Part shown: positions 53,335 through 61,412 of the stretch, one piece after another
How the letters are laid out: each line of letters begins with the position of its first letter
How positions within the stretch are numbered: position 1 is the stretch's first letter
Assembly (NCBI GenBank): GCA_947629385.1
Contig: CANRDO010000003.1
Coordinates: 1-64,000, forward strand
Origin: an uncultured Lachnospiraceae bacterium
GTDB taxonomy: Bacteria > Bacillota > Clostridia > Lachnospirales > Lachnospiraceae
DNA length: 64,000 nt
Reading direction: 5' to 3'
Made by a program: the position numbers and the translations under genes
The notes under the pieces: generated by a model
What the model was told of the DNA's origin: nothing
Databases searched by the model: none
The model's input: only the letters and a program-made list of their open reading frames with translations

Positions 53335-54435
53335 ATGAAATATCTGAAACAGAACCAGAAAGAGGTTATCGTAAATAAGCACAGGGAGTTTCTGGAAGTC
53401 CTTTGGTACCTGTACAACGGGATTGCCACCATCAAGGACCTGACAGAGACGATGATACTTCTCAATCCGAGCCTTTCCAGCATCTCGGTCTCCGTGGAGT
53501 TGTCAGAACTGAAAGAAAACGGATTTGTCAGGACGCTTCCCCTGTTGAACAGCAACATGAAGAAGATAGTAGTTTCGAGCAGGACGCTTGGAATGCTGTA
53601 TAACACGAAGGCCAACCTTATCCCTAATTTTACGAACAACGACACGCTTACGGTCAGGAACCTGTTTAAAGGCAGGCTCATGTCGGAACTCATTCAGGAG
53701 ATGAGGGCAGAGATGAAGACTGGTGATAAAGCGGTCTCCTGCCAGAGCTTCATAAATTACCTGAACAGGAGACATTCGTCCATACATATGAGGCAGGGGG
53801 ATATCCTTACCTACTATCAATACCTGTACCACTCCCACGAGAAGGCGTTCAGCCCATTTCTGATGGACTATTACAAATATCTTGACATATGCGACAGGTA
53901 CATGAAGATTAACTTCGGGAAGAAGGCCGATATGGAGCTTACCCCTGCCGAGCTTGCTTATAAGGATGGCATTGAGAAAATCAAGAAAAAGCAGAACGAT
54001 TATCAGAATAAGAGGGAGTTTTATAATATTGACAATATCTTCAAGACAAACGGTGCGGTCATTAAGCGGATTGACTTTCTGGAAAACGAGGTGGATATCC
54101 AGCTCTGGTATTTTGAGACCACATCCCCTGCGACGCTGCCCGAGAAAATAGCGGACCTGTGTGCTTATACCTACCATTTTTTCAGGAAAATCCTCGCAGG
54201 GAACCCGAAAGTCAGCGTGTGCTGTAAGGTTTTCTGCGTGAATGAGGAAAGCCTGCATCTTTCCGTAAAGGAGTTAAACAAGACGGTTTTTGATATATAC
54301 ACCATGAGGAGGAAGCCTTATAATAAGCTTGAAAATATGCTTATCAACCGAGGCATACTCCCGACGGATTTGGAGAACATATCCATCGAGACCGAGGACC
54401 TTATGGTAGAGGATATTTACAGGGTTGCCATTTGA
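53335..54435 (+). CDS. Winged-helix-like protein of unknown function
   Basis: A 366-residue protein. Residues 15-95 look like a winged helix (EFLEVLWYLYNGIATIKDLT, SISVSVELSELKENGFVRTL, VVSSRTLGMLY). The rest is not recognised; it has a charged linker near 210-225 and a tail ending IETEDLMVEDIYRVAI. AAGGAGG is 8 bases upstream of ATG 53335. Paired with the preceding gene it may act in replication or segregation of the element. Confidence 0.5.
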   Translation: MKYLKQNQKEVIVNKHREFLEVLWYLYNGIATIKDLTETMILLNPSLSSISVSVELSELKENGFVRTLPLLNSNMKKIVVSSRTLGMLYNTKANLIPNFTNNDTLTVRNLFKGRLMSELIQEMRAEMKTGDKAVSCQSFINYLNRRHSSIHMRQGDILTYYQYLYHSHEKAFSPFLMDYYKYLDICDRYMKINFGKKADMELTPAELAYKDGIEKIKKKQNDYQNKREFYNIDNIFKTNGAVIKRIDFLENEVDIQLWYFETTSPATLPEKIADLCAYTYHFFRKILAGNPKVSVCCKVFCVNEESLHLSVKELNKTVFDIYTMRRKPYNKLENMLINRGILPTDLENISIETEDLMVEDIYRVAI

Positions 54436-54741
54436 CAGCCCTGTTTTTTCATTGGTTTTCTGTAGGCTTTCAATAGTTTTCTAATGGATTCCCATATATT
54501 TCCTTTTTTCCCCTTTAGAAGTACAGGCTTGTTTTAACTAATTTCCACAATCCGTCACCCCTAATCCCATCTACAGTGTGTCTGCCTGCGAGAAGCACAC
54601 AGGCAGGTACACTGTATTGCCACGCTTCCAGAGTTGGACGGTTATGTATAAAATCCTGCCTTGTTTTGGAATATATCAGCCTCCCAGAATCTAACATATA
54701 TTGACAATAAAAACCAACCAAACGACAAGGAGGAACGAAAG
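54436..54741. other. Intergenic region with a strong hairpin
   Basis: No gene. A long two-part hairpin lies at 54572-54616, where TACAGTGT pairs with ACACTGTA and CTGCCTG with AGGCAG. ACAAGGAGG precedes the next gene. Confidence 0.5.
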
Positions 54742-55428
54742 ATGAGCGACAACAACACAAACGGCAACAACAAAAACAACAATGTAAGCGGCAACAACGC
54801 AGACGGCAACAGGTACACCAGCGGCAATCTGTATGACTACAACTGGGTGAAGCCACGGCTTTTTGTCAAGATGATGCACGAATCGCAGGTCCCTGCGCAC
54901 GTGCCATATATCTCGCAGAAAGATATGGCATGTACCGTTACAGTCTATCTTGACGATTTTGCCGAGGGAAACAGGACGGAATGTATGTATGTGACGGAAA
55001 GACTGGCAGAGAAATGGGGATATTCTATCAATGAGCTTTTTGAAACGGCACAAAAAAATACCCCTGTACTGCTCCCATACCAGTTAATTAATATAAGGGA
55101 GATGGTCAACGATATTTTTTATCCGTTTGAAAACTCGGATGACATCCAAATGTGGATACTGACAAGCAAGGATTTGTTATATGGTTCAAGTTACCTGTTC
55201 TGCAAGGAAGTATTGGTAGAGTGTGCAGAAAAGTTCAGGACGGAAGCTCTTTGTATCCTGCCGAGCAGTATACATGAACTTATCCTTGTTCCTGTAGAAT
55301 GCGGTATCGACCCACAGGCAGTCAGAAAAGTTGTCAGGGAAGTAAATCGGACACTTCTGCCGAAGGAGCTTCTTTCTGAATATGTTTTTTTGTACAGGCC
55401 GTCGACCAAAACACTGTATGCATATTGA
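54742..55428 (+). CDS. DUF5688 family protein
   Basis: A 228-residue protein. The N terminus is a low-complexity Asn/Gly tail (residues 1-32). The rest has the DUF5688 pattern: TVTVYLDDFAEG, ERLAEKWGYSINELFETAQKNTP, then IQMWILTSKDLLYGSSYL, ALCILPSSIHELILVPVE and REVNRTLLPKELLSEYVFLY. The family is common on Lachnospiraceae mobile DNA and has no established function. AAGGAGG precedes ATG 54742. Confidence 0.75.
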   Translation: MSDNNTNGNNKNNNVSGNNADGNRYTSGNLYDYNWVKPRLFVKMMHESQVPAHVPYISQKDMACTVTVYLDDFAEGNRTECMYVTERLAEKWGYSINELFETAQKNTPVLLPYQLINIREMVNDIFYPFENSDDIQMWILTSKDLLYGSSYLFCKEVLVECAEKFRTEALCILPSSIHELILVPVECGIDPQAVRKVVREVNRTLLPKELLSEYVFLYRPSTKTLYAY

Positions 55429-55445
55429 AAGGAGGTATCTGCCAC

Positions 55446-56027
55446 ATGGACGATGTTGTAATTGCAATCGTATATGACAGGCTTATCCGAGAGATGTTCC
55501 TGTTCAGCTTATCCAACATTGCCAGTTTCATCAGCATGTATCCTGATGAAGATATCCTGTTCTGTACGGACCATCTGGAGACTTATCTACGGTACGTCAG
55601 GGGAAAGATAAGAAACCATCTCTTGACGGATGGCGAGCTCGTGGAGCTGGAAACATTGGTTAAGGAAAACCATGCTCATGAAATCGAATTCATCAGGCAG
55701 GCTACATATGAGGAATTCGAGACGGAAGGACAGAAGGCAGAGGGGAAGGTAATCCTGTTTCAGCAGAAAGCCGAGGGGAACAAGAACTGCGTATATTTGC
55801 ATGAGAAAACTATCATGTCAAACGGGTTCAGGGACAGCTTCGGGGAAATCCGATTCCAGCTTGCCCTGACTGTTATCTGGCTTCTTATGGCTGCGTATGG
55901 TCTGGAATGTAACGGTGCAGACGTACAGGATTTTCTGTTCAATGGCGTGCGGTTTTGCACGGAACACCATACCTGCAAGGACGGAAGCCCGTTACTTCTG
56001 TTCAAATTGAAAGGGGAAGAACTGTAA
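55446..56027 (+). CDS. Unknown island protein
   Basis: A 193-residue protein, mostly helical at the N terminus (VVIAIVYDRLIREMFLFSLS) and with a C-terminal half containing IRFQLALTVIWLLMAAYGLE. I do not recognise a family. GAAAGGAGG lies upstream of ATG 55446. Its stop overlaps the ATG of the J-domain gene (TAATG), so the two are translationally coupled. Confidence 0.5.
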   Translation: MDDVVIAIVYDRLIREMFLFSLSNIASFISMYPDEDILFCTDHLETYLRYVRGKIRNHLLTDGELVELETLVKENHAHEIEFIRQATYEEFETEGQKAEGKVILFQQKAEGNKNCVYLHEKTIMSNGFRDSFGEIRFQLALTVIWLLMAAYGLECNGADVQDFLFNGVRFCTEHHTCKDGSPLLLFKLKGEEL

Positions 56028-56614
56028 TGGAATTTAAATTTTTCACATTCTGCCCGACGAAGGACGATGCCCGAAAACAATTTTTGAGGCTTGTTAAAAA
56101 ATGGCATCCAGATAACGTTGAGGGGGAACTGAAAAAACAGGTTGCGGAAAGCGTGTTTAAACGGATTATGGCCGAATACGACAAACTTCTCGAAATCATC
56201 GGCAGGAAAGAAACGAAGAAATCTTCTGCCAATAACTCTTCTGGTTCTGCCAGCGAGTCTGCCGACGATGGAAAAGCGGGGCACAGGGATTTCAGCGAGG
56301 AAGATTTCAGATATATCATTTCTGTTATACAGACGAGGAATTACATATCGGAAGTCGAGCTCTGCGGATTTTTCCTCTGGTTCAAGTCGGATTATGCGTA
56401 CAAATCGGATTTGTATGGTTTGGATTTGCATGGATATCCGATACGGTATGCGCGGAAAAAGAAACGCTTCTATATCAACCTGAAACCAGAATACAAACCG
56501 AAATCCCGACAGGAATATTCAATGGAAGATATCAGAGCCCATTATTCTTCCAAGAAGTACGAGCAGAAAGGACAGGAGGAACTGTATGAAAAAACACAGG
56601 GTAATACAGCCTAA
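56027..56614 (+). CDS. J-domain (DnaJ-like) protein
   Basis: A 195-residue protein whose N-terminal 65 residues form a J domain. The helix II/III region reads DARKQFLRLVKKWHPDNV, with HPD at residues 27-29, followed by AESVFKRIMAEYDKLLEII. A Ser/Asn-rich linker follows, then an unrecognised C-terminal domain (FSEEDFRYIISVIQTRNYISEVEL). J domains recruit DnaK/Hsp70. On a mobile element such a protein might recruit the host chaperone for replication or transposition complexes, which is inferred. Confidence 0.7.
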   Translation: MEFKFFTFCPTKDDARKQFLRLVKKWHPDNVEGELKKQVAESVFKRIMAEYDKLLEIIGRKETKKSSANNSSGSASESADDGKAGHRDFSEEDFRYIISVIQTRNYISEVELCGFFLWFKSDYAYKSDLYGLDLHGYPIRYARKKKRFYINLKPEYKPKSRQEYSMEDIRAHYSSKKYEQKGQEELYEKTQGNTA

Positions 56615-56654
56615 TACACTTTAATGGAATATTTTTTGCTGCGGAATCTATCAT

Positions 56655-56815
56655 ATAACATGAGGATAATCCTCAGATGTTGTCGCTTGGAAATGACTAT
56701 GCGACTGGTTGCTTTCGTAGCTTTAAGCAGGAATAGGGATTACATTCCTGCTGTCGAGGTGGCATTAAGGCTTAACGGCCCTGCCATCTCTTTTTTTATG
56801 CATAGGAGGTCTATA
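56655..56815 (+). promoter_or_regulatory. Structured leader with terminator, possible RNA regulator
   Basis: Between the J-domain gene and the next gene are successive hairpins: TGAGGA/TCCTCA (56661-56675, extendable), GTCGC/GCGAC (56682-56705), AGCAGGAAT/ATTCCTGCT (56726-56752) and finally GAGGTGGCA/TGCCATCTC (56756-56790) with seven T. The terminator stands just before AGGAGG of the downstream gene. This is the layout of an attenuator or riboswitch, but I do not recognise a class. Confidence 0.5.
56756..56797 (+). terminator. Terminator immediately upstream of the 110-residue gene
   Basis: GAGGTGGCA pairs with TGCCATCTC, followed by seven T. It is either the end of the upstream operon or the expression platform of a regulated leader. 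Confidence 0.75.
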
Positions 56816-56818
56816 CAA

Positions 56819-57151
56819 ATGAGAGATTTAGGAAAAGTCTATATGACACAAGGGATTGACATTGCCAGAAAAGAGTCAGAAGAGTTTGCCGAAAATGTAG
56901 ATGTAGCTTTGGCAAGATTCCAAGTTAATGACTGGGGCGACATTTCTGAAAATGATGCTAAAGCAAATAATGAAGATATTGCAGTTTCTGAAAATGTCTG
57001 CGGAGCATATTACACTTGCAAAGGAAAGATATGGATTACAACTGACTTTTATTCAAGAAATGATTATGAGAAACATGTTGGAAAGATACCTGAAAGTGAT
57101 ATCAGAGAACGGATTCCAGTCACGACGATACTCTGGCCGTATGAGCATTAA
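56819..57151 (+). CDS. Small unknown protein common on mobile elements
   Basis: A 110-residue protein beginning MRDLGKVYMTQGIDIARKES, with QVNDWGDISENDAKANNED and ending TTILWPYEH. Proteins of this kind are frequent on Firmicutes plasmids and integrative elements, sometimes labelled as restriction-related; I do not trust that label. AGGAGG lies 9 bases upstream of ATG 56819. It is preceded by a terminator-containing leader. Confidence 0.6.
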   Translation: MRDLGKVYMTQGIDIARKESEEFAENVDVALARFQVNDWGDISENDAKANNEDIAVSENVCGAYYTCKGKIWITTDFYSRNDYEKHVGKIPESDIRERIPVTTILWPYEH

Positions 57152-57183
57152 GATAACCAAAGGAAAGGAGAGATAAATGCGAG

Positions 57184-57489
57184 ATGGAAGAAAAGCAAAG
57201 AAGATACCGTTTATCAGAACAAGACTGTTTTTGCAGCCTGCCCGACTTTTACAGGAACGTTATCTCCAAGATGGGTCTGACGGAAACGGACGATACCATG
57301 TATGACTGCCGTAAAATCTGTATCACCAAAGAGGCACAGGAAAAGCTGATGTCGTATTATACGGAAGTCGAAGAGTATACAAAATTCGACATTAGCGCAT
57401 TGATTTTATGCTACGGCCCCAAGGCGAATTTAGAAGATGAAAATAAGTTTGCCTGTGCCGTTGAAGAAGGATTCGTAGAATTTAATTAA
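57184..57489 (+). CDS. Small unknown protein
   Basis: A 101-residue acidic protein (MEEKQRRYRLSEQDCF at the start, KFDISALILCYGPKANLEDE near the end). No family recognised. AAAGGAGAG lies 14 bases upstream of ATG 57184, rather far; an ATG six bases earlier is in another frame and stops early. It lies between the 110-residue gene and the DUF262 gene. Confidence 0.45.
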   Translation: MEEKQRRYRLSEQDCFCSLPDFYRNVISKMGLTETDDTMYDCRKICITKEAQEKLMSYYTEVEEYTKFDISALILCYGPKANLEDENKFACAVEEGFVEFN

Positions 57490-57514
57490 AACCAAAGAAA
57501 GAGAGGAAAAACAA

Positions 57515-58957
57515 ATGAGTTTAGAGCATTCAAGTATCAACTGGAACACGAAGCAGGTCAGCACGATGTTGAAGAATGAGAAGATTGACTTGAACCATGA
57601 AGTACAGCGTGGTGTAGTCTGGTCGAAGGAGCAGAAGACCCTCTTCATTGACAGCATCATTGAGGGGTATGACATCCCGAAGTTGTATGCCAAGAGGGTT
57701 ACTGACGATTCAGGCAAGAAAGGCAGCAGTGTCTATGGCATTCTTGACGGCAAGCAGAGAATCACAACCGTGAAACAATTTCGTGCGGATGAGTTTGCTC
57801 TGGCCCTGCTTCCCCCGATTACATACTTTGATGAGTCGGAGAATAAGAATGTTACCATTGATATATCTGGCAAGCATTTCTCGGAGCTTCCGTCAGGCTT
57901 GCAGGATATCATCAATTCTGTGACGTTCAACATTGTCTACTACGACAATCTGACCCGTGAGGAAGAAAGGGAGTTGTTCAAGCGTCTCAACAATGGCAAG
58001 CCGTTGAGCGCGAAAAATCGTTCGCTGGCGAGTTGTAAGAATCTGGACGACCTGCTTGAAGCTGGCGAGCATGAACTGTTTTCCGAGATGCTTTCGGTCA
58101 AAGCTCTGGAAAACAAGAATCAGGTTGCCATTGTAGGAAAGGTGATGTGTATGCTGACGATGCCGATTTCAGAAATCTCATTTGCAAGCAAAGTATTCAA
58201 TCCGATACTTGAGCAGATGGAGATATCTGTCGAACAGAGTCAGGAACTGGCAGATGTGCTGGACTATTTCATGTGGGTATATAAGATTCTCATAGACAAG
58301 AAAGAGAAGAAGCTCGGTAAGAAGATGCTGACCGAGACGCATTTCATCTCCCTTGTTCCCTTTGTAAAGAGGGCTATGGATTTAAAAATACATGAACAGT
58401 TTTTCGCCATCTGGATAGAGGATTTCTACAATGTCCTCGATGCTACAAGCATATCGGAGGCCTATAATGAGGCATCTTCCAATGCCATTGCTTCAAATGC
58501 GAGTATTGTTGCCAGATATACAGCCCTTGAAGAAAGTTTTAATGAGCAGTTTAAGGGGCTGGTAAATCTGACGCAGGAAAAGCCTGTTTCTGATGAAGCT
58601 GTATCTGCGCAGGAGGAGGAAACGGCCGAAAAGATAGCCGAGGATATATCTGAAGGAATAGCCGAAAATACATCTGAAGAAATATCTGAAGATACATCCG
58701 AAGATACATCCGAAGAAGCAACTGAAAGTATAATTGGAGGAGCAGACACGGAAGGAAGCACGGAGGAAAGTACACATGAAACGGAACAAACAATTTCAAA
58801 TGAGGCCACGGAAGATGAACGAGAGGTTTCCGAAACAGATATTCCTGAACCAGAAAAAGATTCAGGGAAGGATTCAGAGAAGAAACCTTTACCTCGGAAG
58901 AGAAAGAAGAAGAACGTAACAAATAATGCTTTATCTGACACAGAAGAAGCAAAGTAA
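57515..58957 (+). CDS. DUF262 domain protein with acidic repeat tail
   Basis: A 480-residue protein. Residues 10-150 are a DUF262/ParB-like domain with EVQRGVVWS (Gln31-Arg32) and the key motif GILDGKQRITT (DGKQR at 78-82), as in the N-terminal domain of GmrSD-type nucleases. No HNH (DUF1524) domain follows. Instead, from about 360, there is a low-complexity Glu/Thr/Ser tail with repeated ISEDTSE units and a basic end (PLPRKRKKK). DUF262 proteins often belong to phage-defence systems, but this one lacks a visible nuclease. A defence role is possible only. Confidence 0.72.
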   Translation: MSLEHSSINWNTKQVSTMLKNEKIDLNHEVQRGVVWSKEQKTLFIDSIIEGYDIPKLYAKRVTDDSGKKGSSVYGILDGKQRITTVKQFRADEFALALLPPITYFDESENKNVTIDISGKHFSELPSGLQDIINSVTFNIVYYDNLTREEERELFKRLNNGKPLSAKNRSLASCKNLDDLLEAGEHELFSEMLSVKALENKNQVAIVGKVMCMLTMPISEISFASKVFNPILEQMEISVEQSQELADVLDYFMWVYKILIDKKEKKLGKKMLTETHFISLVPFVKRAMDLKIHEQFFAIWIEDFYNVLDATSISEAYNEASSNAIASNASIVARYTALEESFNEQFKGLVNLTQEKPVSDEAVSAQEEETAEKIAEDISEGIAENTSEEISEDTSEDTSEEATESIIGGADTEGSTEESTHETEQTISNEATEDEREVSETDIPEPEKDSGKDSEKKPLPRKRKKKNVTNNALSDTEEAK

Positions 58958-58961
58958 TAAA

Positions 58962-58996
58962 ATGAAAGGCTGTTCTTACAAAGGACGGCCTTTTTA
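58962..58996 (+). terminator. Terminator after the DUF262 gene
   Basis: AAGGCTGTTC pairs with GGACGGCCTT around TTACAAA and is followed by TTTTATT. A second, bidirectional stem GGATATATCT/AGATATACC flanked by A and T runs lies at 59092-59140, between this gene and tniQ. Confidence 0.7.
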
Positions 58997-59154
58997 TTGG
59001 CTGTTATAATACTTCCTGCGTCACAAAATCTTATTCCATCCGTTAATATAATTGAGAATATTCTTCATACTTGTTCTTCATTATCCCTGAAAGAAAAAGG
59101 ATATATCTTTCGGCTGATACGCGAGATATACCCTTTTTCTTTTCCAGCCTGTAA

Positions 59155-60168
59155 TCACCGAGATTTGCGTATGATAGCAAATACGGTATTATAGGAAGCT
59201 TTTGTCTGTTCGGTGATTGCTGCGCAGGATATGCCCTGCCGATGCAGTTGCAGTACCCTGCTGTCGAATTTCTCTGTCTGCGTCTGGTCTGGGAGTTTCA
59301 TTCCTGTCAAGTCGGAAGCAGGGATTCCGAGGAACAGCGCCAGCAGGCATATTTCGTAAACGTTTCGGATTTTTCCAATGAATATCCGTTCAAATTGCCA
59401 CATCTTTGTAAGCGTATTATTTGGCAATCCGTTATAGAAATCTGTAAAATCGGAAAGGAGCAGGGATATATTCCTCCGCTGGCCTCGGGCAGACAGATAC
59501 TTTGTATATTCCAGACAAGAGAGCAGGAATTTTCCAGAATCTATGTCCGAGCTGAAATCAATATCTGCCCTGAATACTTCCGCTATGTAGTCCGCAACTT
59601 TCCGCTCTATTCCGTTATCGGATAGGATAGGAGTATCTTCCTGTGCCAGCTCTTCGGCAGGGGTCAGGGTACATTTCCTGACTTCCCTGCTTATCAGCCT
59701 GCAATGATGTTTCGGGCATATGCCGATGTCTATTATCTGGTGTTCCCTGTGCCAGTATGTCTCCCCATATTTTTCCCTGTCTTCCTTTGCGCAAATCGGG
59801 CAGAACCGTAACCGTGCCCGCAGTCTCTCTTTCTTCTTTGGGATTAAAAGAAGCTCATAACGCTGTGTCTCCATCTGCACAAGGGACAGGAATGCCTTGT
59901 CCCGTCTGTCCTTTTCCGCAAATCTGGCGTAGTATGGGAACATCGTATGTTTTAGTACCACATCTTCCATTGTCTGATTTCTGGTAATCATTGCAAAGGC
60001 ATCGGGATTGTACGGGCAGACGAATCTCGTTTCCAGATGTGTACTGTTGCGCATGAACAACGTACCTGCCACATGGGCATGGCTGGGGGAGCCTGACCGC
60101 ACATAATACCGTGCCAGCAGTGAATAGACCAGCTCGTCAGGGTAAAAGTCTGGGAACTGTACAATCAT
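59155..60168 (-). CDS. tniQ: TniQ/TnsD-family target-selection protein
   Basis: A 337-residue TniQ protein. The N-terminal signature is FPDFYPDELVYSLLARYYVRSG. Two zinc-binding clusters follow: CPICAKED (Cys123, Cys126) and GICPKHHCRLIS (Cys151, His154/His155). The last 40 residues contain a helix-turn-helix (VLQLHRQGISCAAITEQTKA). Tn7 TnsD proteins use such C-terminal DNA-binding domains to recognise a fixed chromosomal site, so this protein is the best candidate for recognising the atpC end. It is shorter than TnsD of Tn7. Its ATG overlaps the tnsC stop. Confidence 0.88.
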   Translation of the reverse strand: MIVQFPDFYPDELVYSLLARYYVRSGSPSHAHVAGTLFMRNSTHLETRFVCPYNPDAFAMITRNQTMEDVVLKHTMFPYYARFAEKDRRDKAFLSLVQMETQRYELLLIPKKKERLRARLRFCPICAKEDREKYGETYWHREHQIIDIGICPKHHCRLISREVRKCTLTPAEELAQEDTPILSDNGIERKVADYIAEVFRADIDFSSDIDSGKFLLSCLEYTKYLSARGQRRNISLLLSDFTDFYNGLPNNTLTKMWQFERIFIGKIRNVYEICLLALFLGIPASDLTGMKLPDQTQTEKFDSRVLQLHRQGISCAAITEQTKASYNTVFAIIRKSR

Positions 60169-61412
60169 ACTGCCACCACCTCCACCGTATAATATTTCTT
60201 CAACAGTCCGACCATGTCCATCCCTTCCTTTTTCCCTTTTTCAGCCAATGCTGTAATGGATTGGGAAGCACTTTGCGCATCCGATTGGCCCGCTGTATGG
60301 ATTGCAGAAGCATGGGTAGTATTTCTGGAATTATTTCTGGAAAGGGCTTTCACCTTACCATGAAGAGCATTGCTATCGCTGATATGCTTGTGCAGGAGCC
60401 CCATCCTGTTCCTGTATGCTTCTTCCAGTGTCTCAAGACCCAAGGATTCCTTTCCAGACAGTATCGCCATTTCCTGTGCGTCATGGAAGAGCCCTACCGC
60501 AACGGATACTATTCCAGCACTGTGTTCATAGAGCCACGCCGTAAGGGCTTCTGTCTGCTCGGTTTGGTTTTTTACATACTGGTATCGAAACAGCACCTCG
60601 CAGAAATTCTGGAAATCCGTATAACTCATGGTATCGTACCGAAGCCCGAGGGCTCTTCTTGCAAGGTACATTTCCGATTCAAAGAAGTCAGCGCTTTCGG
60701 GGATGCCAACCATGCAGATGGAGATACCTGAACTATTGATAAGCTGTGTGAGGATGCCGACTAAGCTGCCGCCATTTTTTGAGCGGACAACATTCTGAAT
60801 CTCGTCCACAATGAGGAGCCCGATATGGTTCAGTGCAATCTGACTTACGGTGCCTATGAGTATATCCACGGTAGAACGGACCTTTACGACACTCTTGAAA
60901 TATTCGCTCCCAAGCCTTTCATCTACTTTTCGCAGAATCTCCAGCAACAGCCCCTTTGCTGAACAATCAAAAGGACACTGTACCATAAGGCAGGGGATAA
61001 TCTTTGCGTATGGGCTTTCCCGTTCCATTACCTCATTCCTGTCAATCAGGGAGACCGCCCTTTCGACCGCACTTGACTTTCCGATGCCGCTGGGTCCGAG
61101 AATGGTAAAGGAAGAGGAGCCGCCAATGATGCCGTGTGCGCTTGTCGCATTATGTACTGCCCTGTAATTTTCATTGTACTGTTTGACCGCATCAATCGTG
61201 CCTTTTTTCCCGAAGGACAGCACCGTCGAAAGATATATCCTGCTGTATATTTCCGTTGCCATTGTTGAGGGGACATAAAGCCCATATATATCTGACAGCC
61301 GTAAGAGACGGGTACTTGCAGGCGCCCCCTGAATTTCTTCGCTGTATTCTGGAAAGACCGCTAACGCATCTTTTAAGTCTTCGCCTAACAGCATTTCTGG
61401 AAGTTTATTCAT
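60165..61412 (-). CDS. tnsC: Transposition regulator ATPase TnsC
   Basis: A 415-residue AAA+ ATPase. Walker A is GPSGIGKSS (residues 106-114) and Walker B is LLIVDEIQNV (Asp203, Glu204). TnsC filaments connect the TniQ-marked target to the TnsAB transposase and impose target immunity in Tn7. I chose ATG 61412 (MNKLPEML), which overlaps the tnsB stop by 8 bp; an in-frame longer start at 61583 lies inside tnsB. A Ser/Ala-rich segment lies near the C terminus. Confidence 0.9.
   Translation of the reverse strand: MNKLPEMLLGEDLKDALAVFPEYSEEIQGAPASTRLLRLSDIYGLYVPSTMATEIYSRIYLSTVLSFGKKGTIDAVKQYNENYRAVHNATSAHGIIGGSSSFTILGPSGIGKSSAVERAVSLIDRNEVMERESPYAKIIPCLMVQCPFDCSAKGLLLEILRKVDERLGSEYFKSVVKVRSTVDILIGTVSQIALNHIGLLIVDEIQNVVRSKNGGSLVGILTQLINSSGISICMVGIPESADFFESEMYLARRALGLRYDTMSYTDFQNFCEVLFRYQYVKNQTEQTEALTAWLYEHSAGIVSVAVGLFHDAQEMAILSGKESLGLETLEEAYRNRMGLLHKHISDSNALHGKVKALSRNNSRNTTHASAIHTAGQSDAQSASQSITALAEKGKKEGMDMVGLLKKYYTVEVVAV

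Noticed and set aside
60111..60731. 206-residue plus-strand frame opposite tnsC
   Set aside because: Antisense shadow of a clearly conserved ATPase gene.
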